Assembly: GCA_013203145.1 (NCBI GenBank)
Contig: JABMOV010000121.1
Coordinates: 1-57,330, forward strand
Length of the DNA stretch: 57,330 nt
Reading direction: 5' to 3'
Source: Fidelibacterota bacterium
GTDB taxonomy: Bacteria; Fidelibacterota; Marinisomatia; Marinisomatales; JABMOV01
In this document: positions 8,749 through 17,607 of the stretch, one piece after another
How positions within the stretch are numbered: the first letter of the stretch is position 1
Layout of the letters: every line of letters begins with the position of its first letter
Position numbers and translations under genes: made by a program
Notes under the pieces: generated by a model
Database searches by the model: none
Told to the model about the DNA's origin: nothing
The model's input: only the letters and a program-made list of their open reading frames with translations

Positions 8749-9435
8749 ATGCGATTTATAGTACCCATTATTATGTTTTCTCTGTTATTTGGCGTGGATA
8801 ATGTTGAAGAAGATTTTGCCACATTAAATAACTGGAAACCACTTACATTTCCGAAAATTGAACGACATACCACATATTCAATTGATGAAAATGATTCGCT
8901 CACATTTTTAAAAGCAAAAACATCTGGTTCAGCGTCAGGAATAATTTTCAAAGAGTCCTTTAATGTTTATGAAACACCAATTGTTGAATGGAGATGGTTG
9001 GTTAGTAATGTATTTGAAGAGGGAAATGCATTGGAAAAATCGGGTGATGACTATCCCATCAGGATTTATATTATTTTTAAATATGATCCTGATAAAGCAG
9101 GTTTTTTTGAATCAGCAAAATATGAAGCGGCTAAATTGATTTATGATGAATATCCACCTCATTCCAGTTTGAATTATATATGGGCAAATAGAGAACCAAA
9201 AACTGATATTATTCCCAATGCTTATACTAACAAAGCGCAAATGATCGCATTAGAATGGGGATCGGATTATGTTGGCCAATGGCGGAATGAAAATGTCAAT
9301 CTACTAGAGGATTATCGAATGGCATTCAATGAAGACCCACCGGCCGAGGCCAGCTTAGCAATTATGGCGGATTCTGATAATACAGGAGAATCTGCAATAG
9401 CATTGATTGATTACATTCGTGTACTTAAAAAATAA
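8749..9435 (+). CDS. DUF3047 domain protein, exported
   Basis: 228 aa from ATG at 8749, chosen because GGGGA lies 8 bases ahead; an upstream in-frame TTG at 8731 is less likely. The N-terminus MRFIVPIIMFSLLFG looks like a signal peptide. The body matches the DUF3047 pattern: a W-rich strand VEWRWLV near residue 82, YPIRIYIIF, YIWAN in the middle, and DSDNTGESAIALIDYI at the end. These proteins are small periplasmic beta-sandwich proteins of unknown role. It stands alone between a palindrome and the fusion gene at 9460. Confidence 0.75.
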   Translation: MRFIVPIIMFSLLFGVDNVEEDFATLNNWKPLTFPKIERHTTYSIDENDSLTFLKAKTSGSASGIIFKESFNVYETPIVEWRWLVSNVFEEGNALEKSGDDYPIRIYIIFKYDPDKAGFFESAKYEAAKLIYDEYPPHSSLNYIWANREPKTDIIPNAYTNKAQMIALEWGSDYVGQWRNENVNLLEDYRMAFNEDPPAEASLAIMADSDNTGESAIALIDYIRVLKK

Positions 9436-9459
9436 TTTTTTCAAATAGCGGGGATTTAT

Positions 9460-11598
9460 ATGAATATTAAAAAACTATTAATACTAATAACTATAGCTGT
9501 CACAGCATTTACGATCTACAATTATTTCGATATTGGACAGTATTTAAATTTCACTGAATTGAAAAACCAACAAGCGGGAATACAAGAATATTATCAAAAT
9601 CATCAATGGATCATGTTGGCGGGCTATTTTGCTCTTTACGTGTTTGCCACGGCCATTTCAATCCCCGGTGCGGTTGTATTAACCATTGCCGGTGGAGCTA
9701 TTTTCGGATTCCTAAAGGGTCTAATTGTCATTTCTTTTGCTAGTTCAATTGGGGCAACCATTGCTTTTCTATTTTCCCGATATATATTGAGAGATGCTAT
9801 CCAAAGCAAATTTGGGGATAAACTAAAAACCATCAACGAAGGCATTGAAAAAGAAGGCGGATTTTACTTATTTACATTGCGATTGATTCCAATTTTCCCA
9901 TTTTTCATGATCAATCTGATCTTTGGATTAACACCGATGCGAGCTTTGTCCTATTATGGTGTGAGCCAAATCGGGATGCTCGCAGGAACGGCTGTTTATG
10001 TCAATGCTGGTACTCAGTTAGCTCAACTTGAATCTGTGTCCGGAATTCTTTCGCTTGAATTATTGTTTTCGTTCATCCTTTTAGGAATATTCCCATGGAT
10101 CGCGAAATTAATTGTTAATAATTATCGCAAGCGACAGGTGTATAAAGGCTATTCAAAACCAAAGAAATTTGATTACAATATTGTTGTAATAGGAGCTGGT
10201 TCCGGTGGTTTGGTATCTGCCTATATTGCTTCTGCAGTGAAGGCAAAAGTCGCCCTTATTGAAAAACATAAAATGGGCGGTGATTGTCTAAATACAGGTT
10301 GCGTCCCCAGTAAAGCTCTGATTCGATCTGCTAAACTCATTCATCAAATCCAAAAAGCGGAAAAATGGGGATTAGACAAACATGATGTGAAGTTTGATTT
10401 TGCCACAGTGATGGAACGTGTGCAATCGGTTATCAAACAGGTGGAGCCACATGATTCGGTTGATCGATATACAAAATTAGACGTGGATGTCATTGAAGGT
10501 ACTGCAACAATCACAGATCCATGGCGCATTGAAGTTGATGGTAAAATAATCACATCAAAAAATATTGTTATTGCAGCAGGAGCCAGGCCTTTACTTCCAC
10601 CCATTCCAGGAATAAAAGAGATTAATCCGCTTACAAGTGACACAATTTGGAATATACGCAAATTACCAAAACGATTGGTCGTTGTGGGCGGTGGTCCTAT
10701 TGGATCAGAACTGACTCACGTTTTTGCTCGCTTAGGGAGCAAAGTAACGCAGATTGAAGGAACGAGCCAAATTCTTAACCGTGAGGATAGCGAAGTAAGT
10801 TCACTATTAGCAGAGCAATTTAAGAATGAAGGAATTGATTTAAAGACAAATCACCGTGTAATACGATTTGAGAAAAATGGAGAATCAAAAATTGTAGTTT
10901 GTGAATCTGATGGTAAAGAAATACGCATTGAGTGTGATGAAGTATTGGTGGCTCTGGGAAGAAAAGCGAATGTGACTGGATATGGATTAGAAGAATTAGA
11001 AATTAAAATTCGTCCCAATGGAACAATTGAGGCGGATGATTATTTGCGGACAAAATATCCAAATATCTACGCTGTTGGGGATGTAACGGGACCGTATCAA
11101 TTCACGCATTTTTCAGCCCATCAAGCATGGTATGCCAGTGTGAATAGTCTATTTTCCCCATTAAAGAAATTCAAAACCGATTACCGTGTAATTCCGTGGG
11201 TTACATTCACCGATCCGGAAGTTGCACGTGTGGGACTCAATGAAAAAGAGGCCAATGAAAAAGGCATTGAATTTGAAGTAACAAAATATGGTATCGATGA
11301 TCTGGATCGTGCTATTGCTGACGGCGAAAATATTGGATTTGTAAAAATCATTACACCAAAAGGGAAAGATACAATTTTAGGTGTAACTATAGTGGGATCT
11401 CATGCTGGTGAATATCTTACAGAATTCACTTTAGCAATGAAACATGGATTAGGTTTAAATAAAATTTTGGGTACAATCCATCCATATCCTACCTGGGGAG
11501 AATCGAATAAATATGCTGCAGGAGAATGGAAACGAAATCATGCCCCACAAAAAGCTTTACGTTATTTACAGAAATTTCATTCTTGGAGAAGAGGATAA
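9460..11598 (+). CDS. TVP38/TMEM64 membrane domain fused to a disulfide oxidoreductase (mercuric-reductase-like)
   Basis: 712 aa. Residues 1-225 are a membrane protein of the VTT/SNARE-associated type (first helix at the N-terminus, then FATAISIPGAVVLTIAGGAI and FLFSRYILRD, LRLIPIFPFF). Residues 240-712 are an FAD-dependent pyridine-nucleotide disulfide oxidoreductase: GAGSGGLVSAY, the redox pair Cys276/Cys281 in GGDCLNTGCVPSKA, an NAD(P) motif VVGGGPIGSELTHVFARLG, the FAD motif YAVGDVTG, and the C-terminal HPYPTWGE that holds the catalytic His-Glu. There is no N-terminal HMA domain and no vicinal C-terminal Cys pair, so mercury is not the obvious substrate. It lies just upstream of the arsenosugar genes and could feed membrane electrons or thiol reduction to them. 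Confidence 0.88.
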   Translation: MNIKKLLILITIAVTAFTIYNYFDIGQYLNFTELKNQQAGIQEYYQNHQWIMLAGYFALYVFATAISIPGAVVLTIAGGAIFGFLKGLIVISFASSIGATIAFLFSRYILRDAIQSKFGDKLKTINEGIEKEGGFYLFTLRLIPIFPFFMINLIFGLTPMRALSYYGVSQIGMLAGTAVYVNAGTQLAQLESVSGILSLELLFSFILLGIFPWIAKLIVNNYRKRQVYKGYSKPKKFDYNIVVIGAGSGGLVSAYIASAVKAKVALIEKHKMGGDCLNTGCVPSKALIRSAKLIHQIQKAEKWGLDKHDVKFDFATVMERVQSVIKQVEPHDSVDRYTKLDVDVIEGTATITDPWRIEVDGKIITSKNIVIAAGARPLLPPIPGIKEINPLTSDTIWNIRKLPKRLVVVGGGPIGSELTHVFARLGSKVTQIEGTSQILNREDSEVSSLLAEQFKNEGIDLKTNHRVIRFEKNGESKIVVCESDGKEIRIECDEVLVALGRKANVTGYGLEELEIKIRPNGTIEADDYLRTKYPNIYAVGDVTGPYQFTHFSAHQAWYASVNSLFSPLKKFKTDYRVIPWVTFTDPEVARVGLNEKEANEKGIEFEVTKYGIDDLDRAIADGENIGFVKIITPKGKDTILGVTIVGSHAGEYLTEFTLAMKHGLGLNKILGTIHPYPTWGESNKYAAGEWKRNHAPQKALRYLQKFHSWRRG

Positions 11599-11606
11599 AT
11601 AACAAT

Positions 11607-12569
11607 ATGAATGGGTACAATTTTCACTCGACTTTAACGGATCATAGCCTTTCATTGCATCGACGACCCGTAACAACGCTTCAGTTGAATATGGGTAAAC
11701 TCTGCAATCAAGCGTGTTTGCATTGTCATGTAGATGCTGGACCAAATCGTACAGAAAACATGGAAAAGGAAACGGTTGATCGGCTTCTTGAAATAATTGC
11801 CGCCACGGATTCCATTGAAACTGTTGACATTACCGGAGGCGCACCTGAACTGAATCCACACTTTCGTTTTTTTGTTAGTCAGATCAGAGCAATGGGAAAA
11901 AAAGTCATAGATCGATGCAACCTCACGGTATTATTTGAACCGGGGCAGCAAGATACTGCTGAATTTTTAATGGATCATAAAGTGCAAATTGTATGTTCGC
12001 TTCCATGTTATACAGAGGCAAATGTAGACCAACAGCGGGGCAAAGGCGTATTTGGTAAAAGTATTGAGGGTCTATTAATGCTAAACGCTTTAGGATATGG
12101 CATCCCTGGAACAGGGCTTGAATTAGACCTGGTTTATAATCCGGGTGGAGCATCATTGCCGGGTGATCAGAAAAAATTGGAATCAGACTATAAACAGCGT
12201 TTACATCAAGATTTTGGCATTGAGTTTAGTACACTTTTTACCATTACAAATATGCCCATTCACCGCTTTGAACATTATCTAAATCGGGAGGGTGAACTCC
12301 ATAATTATATGGATTTGCTAACGACTAATTTTAACGCCTGCGCCGCACAGGAAATTATGTGTCGTGATTTGGTTTCAGTTAGTTGGGATGGCAAATTATT
12401 TGATTGCGACTTTAACCAAATGCTGGATATGCCCATTAATGGAAGCCCTATATCCGTTTGGGATATTTCATCACTTTCAGATTTTAATGATAAACCCATC
12501 AAATTTGATAGTCATTGCTATGGATGTACTGCTGGTGCAGGCAGTTCATGTACTGGTGCATTAAACTAA
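11607..12569 (+). CDS. arsS: Arsenosugar biosynthesis radical SAM protein ArsS
   Basis: 320 aa from ATG 11607, 9 bases after the previous stop with GAGG upstream. The SAM cluster motif is CNQACLHC (CxxxCxxC, about residues 33-40), followed by DAGPNRTENM. The C-terminus has the family's Cys-rich tail CYGCTAGAGSSCTGA. ArsS is believed to join the SAM-derived 5'-deoxyadenosyl group to dimethylarsenite made by ArsM, giving the arsinoyl-adenosine precursor of arsenosugars. Some family members carry selenocysteine; here every motif position is Cys and the frame has no internal TGA. It is followed directly by arsM. Confidence 0.92.
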   Translation: MNGYNFHSTLTDHSLSLHRRPVTTLQLNMGKLCNQACLHCHVDAGPNRTENMEKETVDRLLEIIAATDSIETVDITGGAPELNPHFRFFVSQIRAMGKKVIDRCNLTVLFEPGQQDTAEFLMDHKVQIVCSLPCYTEANVDQQRGKGVFGKSIEGLLMLNALGYGIPGTGLELDLVYNPGGASLPGDQKKLESDYKQRLHQDFGIEFSTLFTITNMPIHRFEHYLNREGELHNYMDLLTTNFNACAAQEIMCRDLVSVSWDGKLFDCDFNQMLDMPINGSPISVWDISSLSDFNDKPIKFDSHCYGCTAGAGSSCTGALN

Positions 12570-12579
12570 ACCAAAACTC

Positions 12580-12584
12580 AGGAG
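12580..12584 (+). promoter_or_regulatory. Ribosome binding site deciding the arsM start
   Basis: AGGAG touches the ATG at 12585 with no spacer but sits 6 bases before the in-frame TTG at 12591, so TTG is the better start. Confidence 0.6.
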
Positions 12585-12590
12585 ATGACG

Positions 12591-13640
12591 TTGACTGTTC
12601 AGGAACAAATAAAAGAGAGTGTTAAGGAATATTATGGCAAAGTAATTCAGACCACAAATGATCTGAAAACGAGTGCCTGTTGTATTCCTGAATCCATGCC
12701 CAATTATATAAAATCATATCTTAGTAATATTCACCCAGAGATTTTGGAAAAATTTTATGGATGCGGATCTCCAATACCGCTAGCGTTAGAAGGAAAAACT
12801 GTATTGGATTTGGGTTGTGGAACAGGCCGGGATTGCTACTTATTAGCACAAATTGTTGGTCCGGTAGGAAAAGTCATCGGTGTAGATATGACCGATGAAC
12901 AATTGGATATAGCTCGTAAATACGTGGATCACCATATGAAAACCTTCAGCTATCCTTTCCCAAATGTGGAATTCAAAAAAGGGTATATCGAAGATTTGGC
13001 ATCCCCGGGTTTCGAAGATAACTCGATTGATGTTGTCGTATCAAATTGTGTCATTAATCTTTCTCCGGACAAAGAAAAAGTCTTTCAGGAAATATTTCGA
13101 GTTTTGAAACCAGGAGGGGAATTGTATTTCAGCGATGTGTTTTCAGATCGTCGAATTCCTGACTCGCTTACCAGGGATGATGTTTTGGTCGGTGAATGCC
13201 TGGGTGGTGCCTTGTACATAGAAGATTTTCGCAGGATGCTCACAGCAAATGGCTGTTTGGACTATCGAACTGTGACCAGCCATAAAATTGCCTTGGAAGA
13301 TGAGGATGTGTATGCAAAAGCTGGCATGATTAATTTCCATTCTATGACAATTAGGGCATTTAAATGTGACTATGAAGATATTTGCGAAAACTATGGTCAC
13401 GTTGCCTTTTATAAAGGGACTTTACATGAATGTCCTCATGAATTTGTACTAGACGATCATCATGTATTTCCAAAGGGAATTCCCGTTCCGATCTGTGGTA
13501 ACACAGCAAAAATGTTATTAGAAACTCGGTACAGTGAATATTTCGATGTAGTTGGTGATTTTTCTAATCATTATGGAGCCTTTGATTGTGGTGATAATGC
13601 TGGAAATACATTTGAAGAAACATTAGGTTCTTGTTGTTAG
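12591..13640 (+). CDS. arsM: Arsenite S-adenosylmethionine methyltransferase ArsM
   Basis: 349 aa from TTG 12591. It methylates As(III) using SAM. SAM motif I is VLDLGCGTGRD (about residue 64-74), and the acid after strand 2 is in VIGVDMTDEQ. The three arsenic-binding cysteines of the family are all in place: the SACC segment near residue 25, SNCVINL near 147, and GECLGG near 202. The C-terminal extension after the methyltransferase core (from about 235) ends in CC, as in arsenosugar-cluster ArsM proteins. It sits 12 bases before the phosphorylase gene and 21 bases after arsS, in one operon. Confidence 0.93.
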   Translation: MTVQEQIKESVKEYYGKVIQTTNDLKTSACCIPESMPNYIKSYLSNIHPEILEKFYGCGSPIPLALEGKTVLDLGCGTGRDCYLLAQIVGPVGKVIGVDMTDEQLDIARKYVDHHMKTFSYPFPNVEFKKGYIEDLASPGFEDNSIDVVVSNCVINLSPDKEKVFQEIFRVLKPGGELYFSDVFSDRRIPDSLTRDDVLVGECLGGALYIEDFRRMLTANGCLDYRTVTSHKIALEDEDVYAKAGMINFHSMTIRAFKCDYEDICENYGHVAFYKGTLHECPHEFVLDDHHVFPKGIPVPICGNTAKMLLETRYSEYFDVVGDFSNHYGAFDCGDNAGNTFEETLGSCC

Positions 13641-13652
13641 AGGAGATGTAAT

Positions 13653-14501
13653 ATGTTAGGAATTATTGGTGGTACTGGTTTTTACAATATTGAAGGATTG
13701 GATATTGTTGAAGAAATAAAAGTTGAGACTCCGTTTGGTGAACCATCGGCTCCATTAATTAAAGGTAGATTTGGTGAGCAGGATATAATTTTTTTACCCA
13801 GACACGGAAATAATCACCAATTTCTGCCTTTTGAAGTAAACTATAGAGCCAATATTTTTTCTCTCAAATCTTTAGGAGTAACTAAAGTAATTGGTGTTTC
13901 TGCTGTAGGCAGTTTACAGGCGGATTTAAAACACAGTGATTTTGTGATCCCATCCCAATATTTCGACTGGACGATGGGAAAACGAGATAAAACATTTTTT
14001 GGAAATGGAATTGCAGCTCATGTTTCAACCGCAGAACCAACATGTTTATGTTTAACGCAAGCCCTATCAGAAGCAGGTGTCAGGTTGGGACATCCAATTC
14101 ACACGGGGAAAACATATGCTTGTGTTGAAGGTCCTCGTTTGGGAACGAAAGCGGAAAGCAATTTTTTACGCAATGCCGTAAAAGCAGATGTGGTTGGGAT
14201 GACAAATGTTCCGGAAGCATTTTTAGCTAGGGAGGCCCAAATGTGTTATGCTACTTTGGCAATTGTAACCGATTATGATTGCTGGATGGATGATCCTGAA
14301 TACTATGTTTCTGTTCAGGAAATCTTCAAGTGGTATGGAGCAAGTATTGTAAATGCAAAGGCACTATTATTGGATGTTTTGAAGCATCCGTTACCCAGTA
14401 CAAAATGCAGTTGTAGAACCAGTTTATCATCGGCCGTATTGACATCAGAAGTGACTCTATCAGAAACGAACAAGTCACTTCTTAACGTGTTGAAAAAATA
14501 G
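13653..14501 (+). CDS. MTAP-family purine nucleoside phosphorylase of the arsenosugar cluster
   Basis: 282 aa. Motifs of 5'-methylthioadenosine phosphorylase: GGTGFY at the N-terminus (phosphate loop), PRHGNNH (about 50), SAVGSL (about 88), ACVEGPRLGTKAE (about 163), and GMTNVPEAFLARE where typical MTAP has GMTxxPEA. In this operon it most likely removes adenine from 5'-deoxy-5'-dimethylarsinoyl-adenosine, giving the ribose-linked arsenical. Ordinary methylthioadenosine salvage is the alternative; no other salvage genes are nearby. The last 30 residues are low in conservation. Confidence 0.88.
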   Translation: MLGIIGGTGFYNIEGLDIVEEIKVETPFGEPSAPLIKGRFGEQDIIFLPRHGNNHQFLPFEVNYRANIFSLKSLGVTKVIGVSAVGSLQADLKHSDFVIPSQYFDWTMGKRDKTFFGNGIAAHVSTAEPTCLCLTQALSEAGVRLGHPIHTGKTYACVEGPRLGTKAESNFLRNAVKADVVGMTNVPEAFLAREAQMCYATLAIVTDYDCWMDDPEYYVSVQEIFKWYGASIVNAKALLLDVLKHPLPSTKCSCRTSLSSAVLTSEVTLSETNKSLLNVLKK

Positions 14502-14552
14502 TACGAAGCATATTATTCTTTATCTCTTTACGAAGATAATCTATTATTATAT

Positions 14553-15230
14553 ATGAACTGGGAAGAATTATCCATAATAATACCTGTTGGTCCAGATGAA
14601 CACGAGCATGTCTATTTATTAAAAGATTTAACGCCCCTTTTTGGAAAGTCTGAGATTATTTGCGTTTTTGCTAAAGGTTCAGAAAAAACCGTCGATAATG
14701 TTAAGTGTATTAGTGCATCACAAGGTCGGGCGAACCAACTTAATGAAGGTGCGAAGGCTGCAAATCGGAAATATTTGTGGTTTATCCATGCAGACTCCAG
14801 AATAATGAAGGAGTCATTCTTAGGTTTAAAAAAAGCAATATATAATGCTCCTGATAAATTATCATACTTCAATTTGAAGTATACTGTCGAAGAAGGAAGA
14901 CAATTTCGAATTAATGAATGGGGAATTCGATTACGTTCACGAATATTTGGTGTTCCTTTTGGTGATCAGGGATTTTTAATAAATAAGGATATATTTTTTG
15001 ATAGTGGTGGATATCCAGTCACAGTGGATTACGGTGAAGACCATATTTTTATTTGGAAACTGCGACAAAGAGGGATAAAACTAAATTGCATTTCAAATTA
15101 TTTAGAATCTAGTCCTAGAAAATACCGGGAATATGGACGAATAAAACTGATGATTAAATATCAGAAAATGTGGATTAAACAGGCAATGCCAGAAGTTATT
15201 ATTTTTCTGAAAAGTCGTGGTGTGCTTTGA
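14553..15230 (+). CDS. Arsenosugar-cluster glycosyltransferase, TIGR04283 type
   Basis: 225 aa GT-A fold glycosyltransferase, family 2 like. ELSIIIPVGPDE at the N-terminus, KGSEKTVDNV, then SQGRANQLNEGAKAA and WFIHADSR containing the metal-binding DxD-like acid (about residue 76), FGDQGFLI (about 145) and YGEDHIFIWKL. This family occurs with radical SAM ArsS genes and is thought to work with the TIGR04282 partner on the sugar part of arsenosugars. It ends with the TGA of a TTGA overlap with the next gene. Confidence 0.85.
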   Translation: MNWEELSIIIPVGPDEHEHVYLLKDLTPLFGKSEIICVFAKGSEKTVDNVKCISASQGRANQLNEGAKAANRKYLWFIHADSRIMKESFLGLKKAIYNAPDKLSYFNLKYTVEEGRQFRINEWGIRLRSRIFGVPFGDQGFLINKDIFFDSGGYPVTVDYGEDHIFIWKLRQRGIKLNCISNYLESSPRKYREYGRIKLMIKYQKMWIKQAMPEVIIFLKSRGVL

Positions 15231-15919
15231 AAACAGCAATTGCGGTGTTTGTTAAAACACCAGGATTAACCCCACTAAAAACGCGATTGGCGGCTGGAAT
15301 TGGGCAGGATAAAGCCAATGCATTTTACGCTCTAAGTGTGAAATGTATCCAATCAGAGTTGCGAAATGTCACAGAGGGTGATGACTCCTTCCATGTATAT
15401 TGGGCTATAGCTGAAGCGGAAGGTCTAACACATCCATGGTGGAAAGGCTTTTTAACAATTTCGCAGGGCAATGGAGATTTAGGTGAGCGGTTGCATAAAG
15501 TGTATGATAAATTGATGCAAAACCATGATGCCGTTTTATTGATGGGCGCAGATTCACCTCAATTATCACAAGATGTTTTTTGGGAATCTATAAATAGGTT
15601 AAAGGAAGATTCATCCTATGTAATTGGTCCCGCATTAGATGGCGGGTTCTATCTATTCGGGGGAAAAAAAGAATTGCCAAAATCATTTTGGACGTCTATT
15701 CCGTATAGCGTTGAAAACACGTTGAGTATTTTAAAAAGGGAATTGATTGCTCACGGGAAATGGACAGAGTTACAGTCTATGTATGATGTAGATCAAAGTT
15801 GCGATCTTTGGGCAATATTGTCAGAATTAGAGAAATCAAATCGAGGAGAGAAACAGCAATTAGCTGCTTGGGTGAAGGGTTTACAAAACCACTTGAAGGA
15901 GGAATTGCTATGCGATTAA
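15227..15919 (+). CDS. Arsenosugar-cluster glycosyltransferase, TIGR04282 / DUF2064 type
   Basis: 230 aa from a TTG start that overlaps the previous stop by 4 bases (TTGA). The family pattern is clear: AVFVKTPGLTPLKTRLAAGIG at the N-terminus, LLMGADSPQLS in the middle (nucleotide-sugar acid residue), GPALDGGFYLFG, and a final DVDQSCDLWAIL. DUF2064 proteins are CofC/MobA-like nucleotidyl or glycosyl transferases. Gene pairing with the TIGR04283 protein is the usual arsenosugar arrangement. Confidence 0.86.
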   Translation: MKTAIAVFVKTPGLTPLKTRLAAGIGQDKANAFYALSVKCIQSELRNVTEGDDSFHVYWAIAEAEGLTHPWWKGFLTISQGNGDLGERLHKVYDKLMQNHDAVLLMGADSPQLSQDVFWESINRLKEDSSYVIGPALDGGFYLFGGKKELPKSFWTSIPYSVENTLSILKRELIAHGKWTELQSMYDVDQSCDLWAILSELEKSNRGEKQQLAAWVKGLQNHLKEELLCD

Positions 15920-16461
15920 AACCAGGTGAACAGGTCAGAGATTTTTCTGCAAAAGATGTGAATGGAAATCCGATTTCTGTCAAATCATTATCAGGGAAAA
16001 AATGGATGTTATCATTTTATCGATATGCAGGGTGCCCACTGTGCAACTTTCGTGTCCATGAATTATTGAAAGAGTATGACGAGTGGCAGAACGATGGATT
16101 TACAATGATTAGTGTGTTTGAATCTGATACGGATAGTATCAATCAAAGAGTTGGAAAAGAACCAAAACCATTTTCCATCATTGCTGATCCTGATAGGAAT
16201 TTGTATAAATTATATGGCGTTGAATCTTCATGGTGGAAATTTATCAAAGGTGGCTTACCTATCATGAAATCAATGCTCCATGGGTTTTTCCCTGGAAAAA
16301 TGGAAGGGGATAAAGCCATTATCCCAGCGGATTTTCTAATTAATGAAGAAGGGATTATAACCCACACCCATTATGGGCATCATATAGGTGATCATATTCC
16401 TATTCGACGAATACAGAAGTTTATAAAAAATGGTAATGGAGAACACCGTGAACAATTATAG
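15910..16461 (+). CDS. Peroxiredoxin-like (AhpC/TSA) protein
   Basis: 183 aa from ATG 15910, fixed by a strong AAGGAGG ribosome site at 15896-15902; the start lies inside the end of the upstream gene (10-base overlap). The thioredoxin fold shows MRLKPGEQVRDFSAKDVNG, then FYRYAGCPLCNFRVHEL with a CxxC pair near residue 46-49, and VFESDTDSI. The CxxC makes it a PRX-like member rather than a classic 2-Cys peroxiredoxin. It is co-transcribed with the arsenosugar genes and with the reductase-like gene at 16448, which could be its electron donor. Confidence 0.82.
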   Translation: MRLKPGEQVRDFSAKDVNGNPISVKSLSGKKWMLSFYRYAGCPLCNFRVHELLKEYDEWQNDGFTMISVFESDTDSINQRVGKEPKPFSIIADPDRNLYKLYGVESSWWKFIKGGLPIMKSMLHGFFPGKMEGDKAIIPADFLINEEGIITHTHYGHHIGDHIPIRRIQKFIKNGNGEHREQL

Positions 16462-17566
16462 TATAGCCATCATTGGTGGCGGAATTGCCGGATCTGCTTC
16501 GGCATTACGAGCGGCTCAAAATGGATTAGATACTATTTGGTTTTTAGGAAGCAAGCAAACGCGCAAACGCAGTCGATCACAATGGGTTGCTAATGTTGAT
16601 AATATGATTGGCCTCCATGATGGAATTGTAAAAGATCAGGTGACAAAAGTTCTCAAAAAGAATAAACTGGGTGAGGCAGCTGAAATAGTAGAGAAATCAC
16701 ACTTCGATATAAACAACCGTTTAATCATAAAAAATACAGTTGAGCGTATCCAGGCTGGATATCCTAATGTTAGGATTATCGAAGAGGAAATATCCTCGAT
16801 CGAAAAAATAGATGATAATTTTTTACTGAAATCACCAGATAACAACTACAATTCAGAATCAGTAGTACTTGCCACGGGAGTCATGGACGAGCAACCCTTC
16901 ATTATAAAACCGGATAAAACCGGAAACCCGGTCGAGAGTGAAAAGTGGATATATCCCTTTGCCAACCGCGAACAAGTGTTGTACTGTATCCGATGTGAAG
17001 GCCATTTAACCCGCGATGAAGTTGTTGCCATAATTGGATATTCAAATATTGCAGCAGAATTAGCCATGATGCTTCATGAACGATTTGGGGTCAAAGGATA
17101 TATTTTGGCGAATGGAAAGCCAATTGATATTTCCGAAGAACGACGGACTCTATTACATCATTATGACATTGAAATAGTAGAAAATCCGATTACTGATATT
17201 ATAAGTGACGGCGCAAAGCAACTACACGGATTCTCCTTTGATACAAGAGATGATATTCTTGTGCGATTCGCATTGGTTTCATTGGGCTTGTTTCGAGTCT
17301 ATAATGACTTAGCCAGACAAGTTGGGGCAAGACTTATGGATGAAGGATTACCGGATGAAAAACGCCATATTTGGATCAACCATAAATCTGAGTCATCGGT
17401 TCATAATTTTTTCGTTGTGGGAGATGCTGTAAAACGTGAGGATGAACCAGTTATGAAACAAATTTATACTGCTCAGGAATATGCAGTACGCGCGGTTGAC
17501 ACAATTGATAATCGTCGTCGAAAAGTATTGAGAGATAATATTTTGGATAATAAAAAACCCCAATAA
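16448..17566 (+). CDS. Thioredoxin-reductase-like FAD-dependent oxidoreductase
   Basis: 372 aa from GTG 16448, 6 bases after a TGGAG ribosome site and overlapping the previous gene by 14 bases. The FAD motif IAIIGGGIAGSASAL is at the N-terminus. The redox pair is in YCIRCEGH (CxxC, at about 178-181, the same place as CATC in thioredoxin reductase), followed by an NAD(P) Rossmann motif AIIGYSNIAAELAMML, and FFVVGDAVK near the end. The N-terminal FAD domain is longer than in E. coli TrxB (about 320 aa total). With the peroxiredoxin-like neighbour it may form a two-gene thiol relay serving arsenic metabolism; that is inference. Confidence 0.82.
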   Translation: MNNYSIAIIGGGIAGSASALRAAQNGLDTIWFLGSKQTRKRSRSQWVANVDNMIGLHDGIVKDQVTKVLKKNKLGEAAEIVEKSHFDINNRLIIKNTVERIQAGYPNVRIIEEEISSIEKIDDNFLLKSPDNNYNSESVVLATGVMDEQPFIIKPDKTGNPVESEKWIYPFANREQVLYCIRCEGHLTRDEVVAIIGYSNIAAELAMMLHERFGVKGYILANGKPIDISEERRTLLHHYDIEIVENPITDIISDGAKQLHGFSFDTRDDILVRFALVSLGLFRVYNDLARQVGARLMDEGLPDEKRHIWINHKSESSVHNFFVVGDAVKREDEPVMKQIYTAQEYAVRAVDTIDNRRRKVLRDNILDNKKPQ

Positions 17567-17581
17567 AATCTATCGGGGTTT
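17555..17581. terminator. Bidirectional terminator hairpin between convergent genes
   Basis: AAACCCC (17555-17561) and GGGGTTT (17575-17581) enclose a 13-base AT-rich loop. It covers the 3' end of the plus-strand reductase gene and faces the slyD-like gene on the minus strand. Confidence 0.7.
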
Positions 17582-17607
17582 AGTATGTTTATAATATTTA
17601 CTGGGTT

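Noticed and set aside
11607..12569. ArsS as a selenoprotein
   Set aside because: Some family members use Sec, but this frame has no internal TGA and all motif positions are Cys.
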